Source: Bacilli bacterium
GTDB lineage: Bacteria > Bacillota_I > Bacilli_A > RF39 > UBA660
Length of the DNA stretch: 35,145 nt
Reading direction: 5' to 3'
Assembly: GCA_017432665.1 (NCBI GenBank)
Contig: JAFRIS010000022.1
Location: 1-35,145 of the forward strand
Of the stretch, positions 7,589-15,469 are shown piece by piece. Within the stretch, counting starts at the first letter, position 1. Each line of letters opens with the position of its first letter. A program made the position numbers and the translations under genes. Under the pieces are notes generated by a model. It was not told where the DNA came from and did no database searches. It was given only the letters and a program-made list of their open reading frames with translations.

Positions 7589-8644
7589 TTAAATAATACT
7601 TATTATTACTTTAGTTAATATATATCCTAATAGTCCACAGAATGGGAATGTTAAAAACCAAGTTATTACTATATTCTTAGCAATATTCCAATTTACATTA
7701 GATAATCTTCGAGATGCCCCTACTCCCATTACTGCACAGTTTTTAGTATGATTAGAACTTACTGGTATACCAAGTAATGATGATCCAAATAAACATATTG
7801 AACTAGCTATATCAGCAGATGTTCCTTGATAACTCTCTACTTTGGTAACTTTAGTTCCCATTATTTTAATTATTCTCATACCACCTATTAATGTTCCTAA
7901 AGATATAATTATTGATGTATATATCATTAACCATAATGGTATAGAGAAATTAGTACTACCAGGAATCATTCCATTGGACAAAACTACTCCTAGTAACATA
8001 AATGACATAAACTTTTGCCCATCTTGAGCACCATTCATAAAACAAGTAGTTAGGGCTCCTATTATTTGGCTAAATTTAAAGAACTTATTAGTTTTTCTTC
8101 TATCCATTTCTTTACAAATAAACTCTATTATTTTAGTAATTATATAACCTAGAATAAAAGCTAATAAATTTATTATTATTAAACCATATAACACTTTTTT
8201 CCATTCATTAAAGTTAATTGCCGAGAAGTTACCCATTAAGGCAATAGCTGCCCCTGATATACCCGCTATTAAGGCATGTGATTGACTAGATGGTATACCA
8301 AATTTCCAAGCTATAAAACACCAAATACTAATTCCTACTAAAGCACAACATAATGTGATTAAACTAGTAGATGGAGACCCTCCAAAATTAACTAAGTTAT
8401 AGACTGATTTAGCTACATTAGAACTAATATAAGTCATTAGTATTAATCCTAATGTATTACTAATTAAAGCTAATATTATACCCAACTTAGGCTTTAAGCT
8501 TCTAGTCGATATACATGTAGCTATAGCATTAGGTACATCAGAACAGCCATTTATAAACATAACTATTGATATTAATATAGTAGTTATTAACAGACTATAA
8601 TTACTTATTAAATTACTAAAAAACGATGCAAATGATATTTCCAT
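7589..8644 (-). CDS. pit: Inorganic phosphate transporter, PiT family
   Basis: A 351-residue PiT (PHO4) membrane transporter moving phosphate with a cation. Both inverted family repeats are seen: GCSDVPNAIATCIS and GIPSSQSHALI in the N-terminal half, MNGAQDGQKFM and GIPVSSNHT in the C-terminal half, with about ten membrane segments. The start is set at the ATG at 8644, with GGAG upstream; the in-frame TTG at 8659 would lie in the ribosome site. It sits between a GNAT gene (20 bases upstream) and its DUF47 partner, in a unit that begins with a SAM-I riboswitch. Confidence 0.94.
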   Translation of the reverse strand: MEISFASFFSNLISNYSLLITTILISIVMFINGCSDVPNAIATCISTRSLKPKLGIILALISNTLGLILMTYISSNVAKSVYNLVNFGGSPSTSLITLCCALVGISIWCFIAWKFGIPSSQSHALIAGISGAAIALMGNFSAINFNEWKKVLYGLIIINLLAFILGYIITKIIEFICKEMDRRKTNKFFKFSQIIGALTTCFMNGAQDGQKFMSFMLLGVVLSNGMIPGSTNFSIPLWLMIYTSIIISLGTLIGGMRIIKIMGTKVTKVESYQGTSADIASSICLFGSSLLGIPVSSNHTKNCAVMGVGASRRLSNVNWNIAKNIVITWFLTFPFCGLLGYILTKVIISII

Positions 8645-8664
8645 ATTAATCAACTCCAAGTAAA

Positions 8665-9141
8665 TTATTTATTATTAAAAATAAATACATCTTCTGTACC
8701 ATCATTCTTAGTTACATAATCATTATTAGTATATTCAGCAATAATATTTTTCCAAAAAGTATAAGCTATAGGATTATTCTCCATAGGTTGAACTTCCCAA
8801 TCTCCTTTAAACCTTTCAAAGATATCATAAGCCACTTTTTTACCAATATGATGTCTTCTATATTTAGGTAATATTAAGAACTCTGCAACTGATTTACCTT
8901 CTTGATTAAAGATATGATTCTCATTAACTAAAACCATGCCTAAATAGTCTTTATTATGCTTTATAAAATATGCATGTCTATCTGAATCATTAAAGTAATT
9001 GTCAAACCAATCATATTCAAATATACAATCTTCATTAATTTCATTATCTATATATTGTGATCCATCATATAGAGCATATTGAAGTAATCTATATAATTTA
9101 TCTTTTTCTTCTATAGTAGCATCAACTATTTCATAATTCAT
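8665..9141 (-). CDS. GNAT family acetyltransferase
   Basis: A 158-residue single-domain GNAT protein. The acetyl-CoA site (motif A) is FLILPKYRRHHIGKKVA, and a beta-strand pair VEVQPMENNPIAYTFWK-like region follows at the C-terminus (N-x-x-A-x-x-FW, typical of motif B). The substrate cannot be told; small-molecule amines and protein N-termini are both possible. The start has GGTGATAAT before the ATG. An extended -10 (TGTTATAAT, -10 at 9157-9162) in the 26-base gap upstream may give it a second promoter apart from the riboswitch. Confidence 0.85.
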   Translation of the reverse strand: MNYEIVDATIEEKDKLYRLLQYALYDGSQYIDNEINEDCIFEYDWFDNYFNDSDRHAYFIKHNKDYLGMVLVNENHIFNQEGKSVAEFLILPKYRRHHIGKKVAYDIFERFKGDWEVQPMENNPIAYTFWKNIIAEYTNNDYVTKNDGTEDVFIFNNK

Positions 9142-9156
9142 ATTATCACCATTTAT

Positions 9157-9165
9157 ATTATAACA
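9157..9165 (-). promoter_or_regulatory. Extended -10 ahead of the GNAT gene
   Basis: TGTTATAAT on the minus strand without a -35, between the 52-residue ORF and the GNAT gene. It could let the GNAT-pit-DUF47 genes be expressed when the riboswitch is off. Confidence 0.4.
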
Positions 9166-9167
9166 TA

Positions 9168-9326
9168 TTATTGCTTATTCTTTTTTTCTAATAATTCTTT
9201 TTGTTTTTCTTTTGAAGGAATATAGATAAAACTTCCTTCTCTTTTTATTTCTTTTGGTTTTGATAAACCTCTTTCTTCACATATTTTGTTAATTTCTTCT
9301 ATAAGTATTTGAGCTTTACTTTTCAT
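9168..9326 (-). CDS. 52-residue protein directly under the SAM-I riboswitch
   Basis: A short ORF with a strong AAAGGAG site 6 bases before its ATG, starting about 30 bases after the riboswitch terminator. The product is very basic and mostly helical (22 of 52 residues are Lys or Glu), with a GSFIYIPSKE strand in the middle and one cysteine (Cys16). There is no signal peptide or membrane segment. Family not recognised. Its place as the first gene after the riboswitch suggests a link with methionine, cysteine or SAM metabolism (inference). The good ribosome site and clean start-to-stop frame argue for a real gene. Confidence 0.65.
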   Translation of the reverse strand: MKSKAQILIEEINKICEERGLSKPKEIKREGSFIYIPSKEKQKELLEKKNKQ

Positions 9327-9357
9327 ATTTAACTCCTTTCTCAACAAACACTATCAA

Positions 9358-9388
9358 GAAAAGAAAAACCTTATACGAATGTATAAGG
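9358..9388 (-). terminator. SAM riboswitch expression platform (terminator)
   Basis: An 8-bp stem CCTTATAC/GTATAAGG (9381-9388 with 9369-9376) followed by a U-rich run on the minus strand. An 8-base segment just after P1 (9392-9399) is fully complementary to 9373-9380 in the terminator, giving a ready antiterminator pairing when SAM is absent. Confidence 0.85.
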
Positions 9389-9399
9389 CTAATTCGTAT

Positions 9400-9493
9400 T
9401 TATCATTCAAAGCTATGCTTTGTTGGTTTTACCACCTAACTTAATAGGTTGGTGCAAGTTCATTGAGCCAATTCTCTCCCTTGCTCTTGATAA
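9400..9493 (-). ncRNA. SAM-I (S-box) riboswitch aptamer
   Basis: The minus strand folds as a SAM-I aptamer. P1 is TTATCA/TGATAA (9488-9493 with 9400-9405), followed by the invariant AAGAG. P2 is GCAAG/CTTGC. The inner GAG/CTC stem has loop TTGG, which can pair with CCAA after the AAAA of the GGTGGTAAAACC block, the family's pseudoknot. P3 is ACCTA/TAGGT, and P4 is CAAAGC/GCTTTG with loop ATA (9408-9422). The conserved ATGAA is present. It acts through the terminator at 9358-9388: SAM binding stabilises P1 and stops transcription. It precedes the 52-residue ORF and the GNAT-pit-DUF47 genes. Confidence 0.94.
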
Positions 9494-9509
9494 TGTAAAT
9501 TGTACATTA

Positions 9510-9537
9510 ATTATATCATTATAATTATTCTTGTCAA
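9510..9537 (-). promoter_or_regulatory. Promoter of the SAM riboswitch unit
   Basis: Perfect -35 TTGACA (9532-9537) and -10 TATAAT (9510-9515) with a 16-base spacer on the minus strand. The -35 overlaps the stop codon of the DHH gene. Confidence 0.85.
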
Positions 9538-10424
9538 TTATATTTTTCTCTAATTTCTTTAATCAAGTCTTTTGTAATTAACATACTACTAGTAACAATA
9601 TGATCATATTTTTTTAAGAATTCACCTTTGTAATATACTTCTGTAATTAAAGTATCAAATTCATTCCAAATAAATAGATTATTACTATATAGTTCATTAG
9701 CTCTATTTATATATTCTTCTAAGTACTTTCTATCTCTTGAATAACTCTTAAATATTATTCTATTTATTTCCATATTATCTACATGATATACTTTATGATT
9801 ATTATTGATGTTATAGTCAACTTCTGAATTAAAATCAATTGTTTTAAAGTACTTATCTCTTACTTTAGTAACATCTAAATCAACATTTAATTCGTTATAT
9901 AATAATTTATCACTATCTTTAAATCTAGATGTAGTTAAGTAACAAGAATCAGTCATTACTGTTAAGGCTATTAATTCTTTTAATTCTTTAGAAAAGTCAT
10001 ATACTTCTTTAAATAAATCATAAATATATAAAGCAGTACTTGTATATTCAATAGAATAACTATTTTTAACTCTATTAGTTTCTATATGATGATCTATAGA
10101 TAGAACTATATTACATGGATTATCTTTTACTGATTGAGATGGATCATTATGATCTACTAGAATAATATTTTTATCTTTTAATTCGCTATATTTAATAATA
10201 TTAGGTTTTTCTTTTAAATAGTCATTCATTAAATCTTTATCTTCTTCTAGTAATTTATAATCTTCTAGAATAGAAAATTTAGTATTTAATCCAAATGATT
10301 TTAATATTACTGATAATATGTAACTAGAAAAGTATGAATCAGCATCTGTATTATTATGACCTATTACATATAGTGAATCGTATTTCTTTAAATCATCTAT
10401 TATTTTTAATGCGATATCTTTCAT
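9534..10424 (-). CDS. DHH phosphoesterase, close to family II inorganic pyrophosphatase
   Basis: A 296-residue DHH superfamily enzyme. The metal ligands fit family II (manganese) pyrophosphatase: His23, Asp27 and Asp29 in GHNNTDADS, Asp91 in LVDHND, Asp111-His112-His113, and Asp159 in VMTDS. PPases have HKNPDTDS, so Pro to Thr is a change. The C-terminal lobe is poorly conserved and I do not see the usual SRKK block, so the substrate could be pyrophosphate or a small (oligo)nucleotide. No other PPase is visible in the window. AGGTGG lies upstream of the ATG; the gene ends in TGA. Confidence 0.8.
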   Translation of the reverse strand: MKDIALKIIDDLKKYDSLYVIGHNNTDADSYFSSYILSVILKSFGLNTKFSILEDYKLLEEDKDLMNDYLKEKPNIIKYSELKDKNIILVDHNDPSQSVKDNPCNIVLSIDHHIETNRVKNSYSIEYTSTALYIYDLFKEVYDFSKELKELIALTVMTDSCYLTTSRFKDSDKLLYNELNVDLDVTKVRDKYFKTIDFNSEVDYNINNNHKVYHVDNMEINRIIFKSYSRDRKYLEEYINRANELYSNNLFIWNEFDTLITEVYYKGEFLKKYDHIVTSSMLITKDLIKEIREKYN

Positions 10425-10442
10425 TACTAACCACCTACTTTA

Positions 10443-10474
10443 TTATATCAAAAAAAGACTACTATTAGCCTTTC
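10443..10474 (-). terminator. Terminator of the repeat-protein gene
   Basis: An AAAG-G-CTA/TAG-T-CTTT stem (with a G-U pair) and loop ATAG on the minus strand, followed by eight U. It covers the stop codon at 10465. Confidence 0.75.
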
Positions 10475-11187
10475 TTTTTTCTTAAAGATTTCATTAGTTC
10501 TTCGACAATATTATTTGTCTCTCTATATGTTTCTAGTTCATCTAATTCAGAGCCTTTTTTCATTACTGTTTTAAAGGTATTTACCCAATTTCCTGATTCA
10601 TATTCTTTCACAATGTAATCTATATTGCCATATATATCACATATATTATCTCTAAATTCAAGAACTTTTTTACCTTGATAATAAATAACAAAAACAAAGT
10701 ATTCAAAAGCACTAGAATAATCCTCGATTAAATTAGGAGTATAATGAGCTCTTTTTTCTTTAACTATAGAAATATTTTGTTTATTTAAAGAAGAGTTAAC
10801 TGAATTAATTACATTATTTTCTTTATTGTTTATTCTAATATATTCTTTAAAATAATCTTCTAATTCTTTTAATTCTTTCTTTTTCTTTAATACTTCTTTC
10901 TCCTTGATTTCTCTTTCAGCTAATACACTAGGTATTTGAGCATGTACTAAACTTATTAATTCTGTCCAATTACCATCCATATAATAATTAGTACTGGTAT
11001 CTAATACTTTTGTTTTACCAATATATATTGTAATACCTGCTTCTGTTTTAATTATTTTTAGTTTGTCATAAACATATTTTTGGCCATAATATTCATCTCC
11101 ATAATAACTATCAATAAATAGTGGATAACCTATTTTATCAGATATTTCTCTTGCTAACATAGCTATGTTACTAATACTTTTTTTCAT
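10465..11187 (-). CDS. Unknown protein with an internal duplicated module
   Basis: A 240-residue cytoplasmic-type protein, family not recognised. A module of the form Y-x-GK-x-KVL...G-N-W appears twice: about residues 52-80 (YIGKTKVLD, DGNW at 71-74) and about 163-207 (YYQGKKVLE, SGNW at 198-201), each ending in a short amphipathic helix. Between them is a lysine/glutamate-rich coiled coil (about 90-120). This points to an ancient domain duplication with a coiled-coil linker. There is no signal peptide. It has its own terminator and lies downstream of pheT but not in that operon. Confidence 0.75.
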   Translation of the reverse strand: MKKSISNIAMLAREISDKIGYPLFIDSYYGDEYYGQKYVYDKLKIIKTEAGITIYIGKTKVLDTSTNYYMDGNWTELISLVHAQIPSVLAEREIKEKEVLKKKKELKELEDYFKEYIRINNKENNVINSVNSSLNKQNISIVKEKRAHYTPNLIEDYSSAFEYFVFVIYYQGKKVLEFRDNICDIYGNIDYIVKEYESGNWVNTFKTVMKKGSELDELETYRETNNIVEELMKSLRKKKG

Positions 11188-11264
11188 TTATTTGAATCCT
11201 TCCTTTTATTATAAAACATCCCTAGTTGAATTTTGCCATTACAATAACACAAAATATTATATAA

Positions 11265-11294
11265 GTCAAAAAAAAGAAGTCTTTTGACTTCTTT
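11265..11294 (-). terminator. Terminator of the pheST operon
   Basis: A 9-bp stem (11273-11281 with 11286-11294, loop TTTT) followed by a long U run on the minus strand, overlapping the pheT stop codon. Confidence 0.88.
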
Positions 11295-13716
11295 ATTCTT
11301 CTCTTAGTACTGCTTTACATTGATTACTTAATGTCTTCATGATGTTATTCATCTTAGTATTAATTTCATCTGATGTCATAGTACTATCTTCATTACCTAT
11401 TTTTACTCTTAGAGTAATTGATTTCTTACCTTCTGGTATTTGATTACCTCTGTATTCTTCAATAAATTCTATTGATTTTACTTTAGACTTAATTACTTTA
11501 GTAATATCTTCCCATTTAACATCATCATCTACTAGGATAGATAAGTCTTTTTCTACTAATGGGAATTGTGGTAAATGTTTAAATTCATTAGTACGAGAAT
11601 CTAATGGTACTAGTTTATCAACATTAATTTCAAACATAGCTACATTAGTTCTCTTAATCTTAGATTCAGACATTGTATAAACAGATACTAAACCTAAAGA
11701 GCCTATTTCTTCACTACCTAATTTAATATTTAAGTAAGCATTAACATCAGCCCAACTAGGTTTTTCTTCATGAGTAAAGTATATTTCTTCCATATGATTA
11801 TATCTAGCCATATCTTCTACTACACCTTTTATTTCATAGAAGATATCTTTAGCGTTCTTTCCTACTACACAACCTGTTAAATATTGTTTATGAATTGGAA
11901 GTGTTTCTTCTTCTGTTGATTCATGATATTCTCCATCTTCAAATACTTGAGCCATTTGGAAGACTCTAAATTCATTATAATATCTTAAGTTCTTAGATAC
12001 TACTTCTAGCATTCCTGGAATTAGTGAACATCTAAGAATAGCTAATTCTGGCGCTGGTGGAGTAGCTAGTTTAATTGCTTTAGTTGTATCTATCTTAGCT
12101 GCTTTAATATACTTTTCATCTATCCATGGATAAGTAAATATTTCATTGAATCCACAGCGGAATGCTAAATATTCTCTCAAATTTCTTTCTAGTTTTTCTT
12201 TTGGTTGAATAACAGCATGTTCAAAATTTACTGGTAATGGTTTAGCTTCAAAACTTTCAAAGCTTAGTATTCTAGCAATATCTCCCATTACATCATCTTT
12301 AATAGATACATCTCCTGTAGATCTCCATACTGGAGCAACTACATGATATACTCCCTTTTCATACTTAACATCATATCCTAGAGATGTTAATACTTTTTCA
12401 ATTGTCTTTCTATCTAACACTTTTCCTAAACGTACATCTAAGAATTCTTGTTCTACATCTATTTTTGCTCTTTCAGTCTTAATAGGATATTCGTCAGCAA
12501 AAGATACTATCTTACAGTCTGGGAATATTTCTTTAAATAATTCTAATCCGCAAGCTAATCCTTGTTCTACTCTTTCTGTATCAATTGCTTTTTCATAACG
12601 AATAGATGAATCTGTCTTTTCATCAAATCTCTTATCAGTTTTTCTAATATCACTAGCAGTAAAGTTAGCTATTTCAAATACTACTCCTGTAGTATCTTCT
12701 AAAATAGAATCTTTTTTACCACCTTTGATACCAGCTAGTCCTAATGGACTCTTAGCATCAGCAATTACTAAATCATCTTCTGTTAAGTCTAAGTCCTTAT
12801 CATCTAATAATAATAGTTTTTCATCTTTTTTAGCATTTCTAACTATTATTTTTTCACCTTCAACATGTGTTCTATCGAAGGCATGAGATGGTTGACCTAC
12901 TCCTAACATAATATAATTTGTAATATCAACAATAGCATTGATTGGTCTCATACCACCATTAATAATTAATGCTTGCATCCATAGAGGTGATTTTCTAGTA
13001 TCCAATCCTTCTATTTCTGTAGCTGTATATCTATTACATTTTTTTGGTTCTTTTATTTCTAATTTATACTTTGGTAATTTACTATCTAATTTTAACTTTG
13101 GTAATTCTTTTAATTTTAAATCATAGATAGCTGCTAATTCTCTAGCAACACCATAGTGTCCCCATAAATCTGGTCTATTAGTTAATGATTTATTATCTAT
13201 TTCTAAGACAACATCATCCATATAAACTACATCAGCTATTTCATCTCCTGGCTTACATTTAATACCAGATAAATCAACTATTTCTCTTTCTGTTTTTGGT
13301 GGGAATAATTGATCTAAATATACTTCTGTAGCTCCACAAATCATTCCATATGATTCTTCTCCACGCATTTTCGTTTCTTTTATCTTAACTAATTGATCTT
13401 CACCATGCCAATATACTTCAGCACCTGGTTTAGATACTACTACTAATTCATCTTTATAAAGATTTTCTCCTCCACAAACAATTTGTACAGGAGTCTTATC
13501 TCCAATATCAGTAATACATATCTTTAATGAATCAGCATTTGGATGATCTTTTACTTCTAATATTTTACCTACGACAATATCATGGAATTTATCTTTAGTA
13601 TATTCTACTGATTCTACTTCTACTGTTCTTAATGTTAAATCGTAAGCTATTTGTTTAGCTGTTAAATCTTTTGGTAAATCTACATATCTCTTTACCCAAT
13701 TTAATGATATCTTCAT
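11293..13716 (-). CDS. pheT: Phenylalanine-tRNA ligase beta subunit
   Basis: An 807-residue PheT of full length. It forms the (alpha-beta)2 enzyme with PheS to charge tRNA-Phe. Visible domains: the N-terminal EMAP/OB tRNA-binding domain (about 40-150, NADSLKIC), the B3/B4 editing region (about 210-380, with GMRPINAIVDITNY), the B5 domain (about 405-475), the catalytic-like core (about 490-680) and the C-terminal ferredoxin-like anticodon-binding domain (about 715-807, FPLVEKDLSILVDDDV). It starts 13 bases after pheS, with AAGGAG, in a T-box-regulated operon. Confidence 0.97.
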   Translation of the reverse strand: MKISLNWVKRYVDLPKDLTAKQIAYDLTLRTVEVESVEYTKDKFHDIVVGKILEVKDHPNADSLKICITDIGDKTPVQIVCGGENLYKDELVVVSKPGAEVYWHGEDQLVKIKETKMRGEESYGMICGATEVYLDQLFPPKTEREIVDLSGIKCKPGDEIADVVYMDDVVLEIDNKSLTNRPDLWGHYGVARELAAIYDLKLKELPKLKLDSKLPKYKLEIKEPKKCNRYTATEIEGLDTRKSPLWMQALIINGGMRPINAIVDITNYIMLGVGQPSHAFDRTHVEGEKIIVRNAKKDEKLLLLDDKDLDLTEDDLVIADAKSPLGLAGIKGGKKDSILEDTTGVVFEIANFTASDIRKTDKRFDEKTDSSIRYEKAIDTERVEQGLACGLELFKEIFPDCKIVSFADEYPIKTERAKIDVEQEFLDVRLGKVLDRKTIEKVLTSLGYDVKYEKGVYHVVAPVWRSTGDVSIKDDVMGDIARILSFESFEAKPLPVNFEHAVIQPKEKLERNLREYLAFRCGFNEIFTYPWIDEKYIKAAKIDTTKAIKLATPPAPELAILRCSLIPGMLEVVSKNLRYYNEFRVFQMAQVFEDGEYHESTEEETLPIHKQYLTGCVVGKNAKDIFYEIKGVVEDMARYNHMEEIYFTHEEKPSWADVNAYLNIKLGSEEIGSLGLVSVYTMSESKIKRTNVAMFEINVDKLVPLDSRTNEFKHLPQFPLVEKDLSILVDDDVKWEDITKVIKSKVKSIEFIEEYRGNQIPEGKKSITLRVKIGNEDSTMTSDEINTKMNNIMKTLSNQCKAVLREE

Positions 13717-13729
13717 AATAATCTCCTTC

Positions 13730-14767
13730 CTACTTGAATTGTTTTAAGAAACGTAAATCTCCACTATGGAATAATCTAATATCATCTACTCCATAGCGCA
13801 TCATTACTAATCTTTCTAAACCTATATTTATATAGAATCCAGTCCATTCTTTAGGATCTAAATTAGCAGCACGTAATACATTTGGATGAATTACACCTCC
13901 AGGCATAACTTCTATCCAACCATTATTCTTACATACCTTACAACCTTTTCCTCCGCATACTAAACATTCCATATCAATCTCATATCCTGGTTCAGTAAAT
14001 GGGAAGAATCCCTCTCTCATTCTTACCTTTATTTCTCTACCAAATACTTTTTCTAAAATAGTTTTAATCATTACTAATCCTGATGAGAATGAAATATCTT
14101 TATCAACTATTAAAGCTTCATATTGGAAGAAAGCTCTTTCATGCCCAGAGTCTACATCTTCATTACGATAAACTCTTCCTGGATAAATAAATCTAGCAGG
14201 AGCTCCATCTCTTAATAATTTTCTAACTGATCCTCCAGTTAAATGTGGCCTTAAACATAATCTTTCTTCAGCATTTTTATTTTCAGTTCCTTCTATCCAA
14301 TAAGTATCCATCATTTGTCTAGCAGGATGATCAGCAGCAAAGTTTAAATTATCGAATACAAACTTCTCACTACTAATATCATCTTCACTATATAATTCAA
14401 ATCCTAGTGATAAGAAAGCGTCGTTTAAGTCATAACACATTTGTGTAATAGGATGAAGTGCACCTTCTCCTACATGTTTACCTGGTAGTGTTAAGTCTAA
14501 TGGTTCATCTAAAACACTTTTATTAGAGATAATCTCTCCTTCTTTTTCTTCTAATTTCTTAGTAAATTCTTCTCTAATTTCAGTAGCTTTCATACCTATT
14601 TCTTTTTTCTCTTCAGCAGATAGACTACTCATACCTTTTAAGACTTTAGTTAATTCACTATTTTTACCCATTAAGTCTTTTTTTACTTCTTGTGCTTCTT
14701 CTACTGTCTTTGTCTTTTCAATTTTTTCTAGACCTTGTTTAAGTATCTTTTCTAAATTCTCTTTCAT
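13730..14767 (-). CDS. pheS: Phenylalanine-tRNA ligase alpha subunit
   Basis: A 345-residue PheS. The N-terminus is a coiled coil (1-85), as usual. The class II catalytic core follows, with motif 2 RVYRNEDVDSGHERAFFQ and FFPFTEPGYEIDMEC (motif 3 region), ending with GLERLVMMRYGVDDIR. A Cys-rich insert (CLVCGGKGCKVC) is seen, as in many bacterial PheS proteins. GAAAGGAAG lies before the ATG. The T-box leader directly upstream controls it. Confidence 0.97.
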   Translation of the reverse strand: MKENLEKILKQGLEKIEKTKTVEEAQEVKKDLMGKNSELTKVLKGMSSLSAEEKKEIGMKATEIREEFTKKLEEKEGEIISNKSVLDEPLDLTLPGKHVGEGALHPITQMCYDLNDAFLSLGFELYSEDDISSEKFVFDNLNFAADHPARQMMDTYWIEGTENKNAEERLCLRPHLTGGSVRKLLRDGAPARFIYPGRVYRNEDVDSGHERAFFQYEALIVDKDISFSSGLVMIKTILEKVFGREIKVRMREGFFPFTEPGYEIDMECLVCGGKGCKVCKNNGWIEVMPGGVIHPNVLRAANLDPKEWTGFYINIGLERLVMMRYGVDDIRLFHSGDLRFLKQFK

Positions 14768-14794
14768 ATTATCTTCCTTTCTTTTTATGTTGAT

Positions 14795-15013
14795 AAAAAA
14801 AAGAGAAATCCATCCTCAAAGGACGAATTTCTCGTGGTACCACCTTTATTCATAGTATTTCTACTACCTCTATCGATTAACGCTCGACCACGTTTTGACT
14901 CCATTATTGAAATTCATTAATTCACCTTTCTAAATGGCTCTCAGTCGCTGACCATTTTTTCCTGTATAGAGTTTTGAATTAACTACTGGGATAACTTCTT
15001 CATCAACAAATCA
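14795..15013 (-). ncRNA. T-box leader sensing tRNA-Phe
   Basis: A tRNA-responsive leader of pheST. The T-box core GGTGGTACCACG lies at 14833-14845. The terminator is the stem GAGAAAT/ATTTCTC (14803-14833) with a U run at 14795-14802. In Stem I, TTAATTCA pairs with TGAATTAA, and just after it a bulge carries TTC at 14909-14911, the Phe specifier. CAGCGACTGAGAG matches the distal part of Stem I. Uncharged tRNA-Phe would favour the antiterminator and raise pheST expression. It fills the intergenic space between pheS and the small zinc-ribbon gene. Confidence 0.93.
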
Positions 15014-15019
15014 ATACTA

Positions 15020-15048
15020 ATTATAGTACTTTTTTTTGTTTATGTCAA
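15020..15048 (-). promoter_or_regulatory. Promoter of pheST
   Basis: Perfect -35 TTGACA (15043-15048), 17-base spacer and perfect -10 TATAAT (15020-15025) on the minus strand. Confidence 0.88.
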
Positions 15049-15073
15049 ATTAAATGATTTTGTATACTAGTAA

Positions 15074-15104
15074 TTGACAAATATACATGTCTGTATATTA
15101 TAAT
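15074..15104 (+). promoter_or_regulatory. Promoter with a palindromic operator for the small zinc-ribbon gene
   Basis: -35 TTGACA (15074-15079) and -10 TATAAT (15099-15104) with a long 19-base spacer. The spacer is filled by a perfect inverted repeat ATATACA-TGTC-TGTATAT (15081-15098). A dimeric repressor bound there would cover the promoter; the regulator is unknown. Confidence 0.6.
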
Positions 15105-15147
15105 TATTATGTAATGATTTATTTATAATATGAAAGGAGGCTCATCA

Positions 15148-15417
15148 ATGTCAAAACATTATTGTCATAATTGTTCTAAAGAAGTTGGTCTAGGAGAAGT
15201 ACTATGTGAAAATTGTTATAAGAATAGTAAATTTCATTTATTATTTAATATATTAGGATTTTTATTTGGTTTGACAGCTCCATTATATGCAATTATTGCT
15301 ATTGTTGGATTAAGGAATACAAAACATGAATTTTTTAGATGGACAGCAATTGGTTTAATTATACCAGTAGCTACTGGTATTCTTGGACTACTTAATCATT
15401 TTTTAGAGTTTCTATAA
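15148..15417 (+). CDS. Small zinc-ribbon membrane protein
   Basis: An 89-residue protein: an N-terminal zinc ribbon (CHNC at 5-8, CENC at 20-23) followed by two membrane segments (about 31-54 and 62-86). The start is placed at the ATG at 15148, which has a full AAAGGAGG site 7 bases upstream; an ATG at 15130 would overlap that site. The promoter carries a palindrome, suggesting regulated expression. The function is unknown. The zinc ribbon plus membrane layout recalls the larger zinc-ribbon proteins in this window, but the length and sequence differ. Confidence 0.78.
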   Translation: MSKHYCHNCSKEVGLGEVLCENCYKNSKFHLLFNILGFLFGLTAPLYAIIAIVGLRNTKHEFFRWTAIGLIIPVATGILGLLNHFLEFL

Positions 15418-15434
15418 GATGAATATTTAAACAT

Positions 15435-15466
15435 AAAAGAGATATACTTTTGTATATCTCTTTTTT
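15435..15466. terminator. Bidirectional terminator
   Basis: A 13-bp stem (15435-15447 with 15452-15464, loop TTTT) with U runs readable on both strands, between the convergent small zinc-ribbon gene and the TPM gene. Confidence 0.88.
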
Positions 15467-15469
15467 GCT

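Noticed and set aside
9400-9493. Reading the leader as a T-box because of GGTGGTAAAACC
   Set aside because: The core lacks ACCGCG, and the P1-P4 helices, pseudoknot and AAGAG fit SAM-I in every part.
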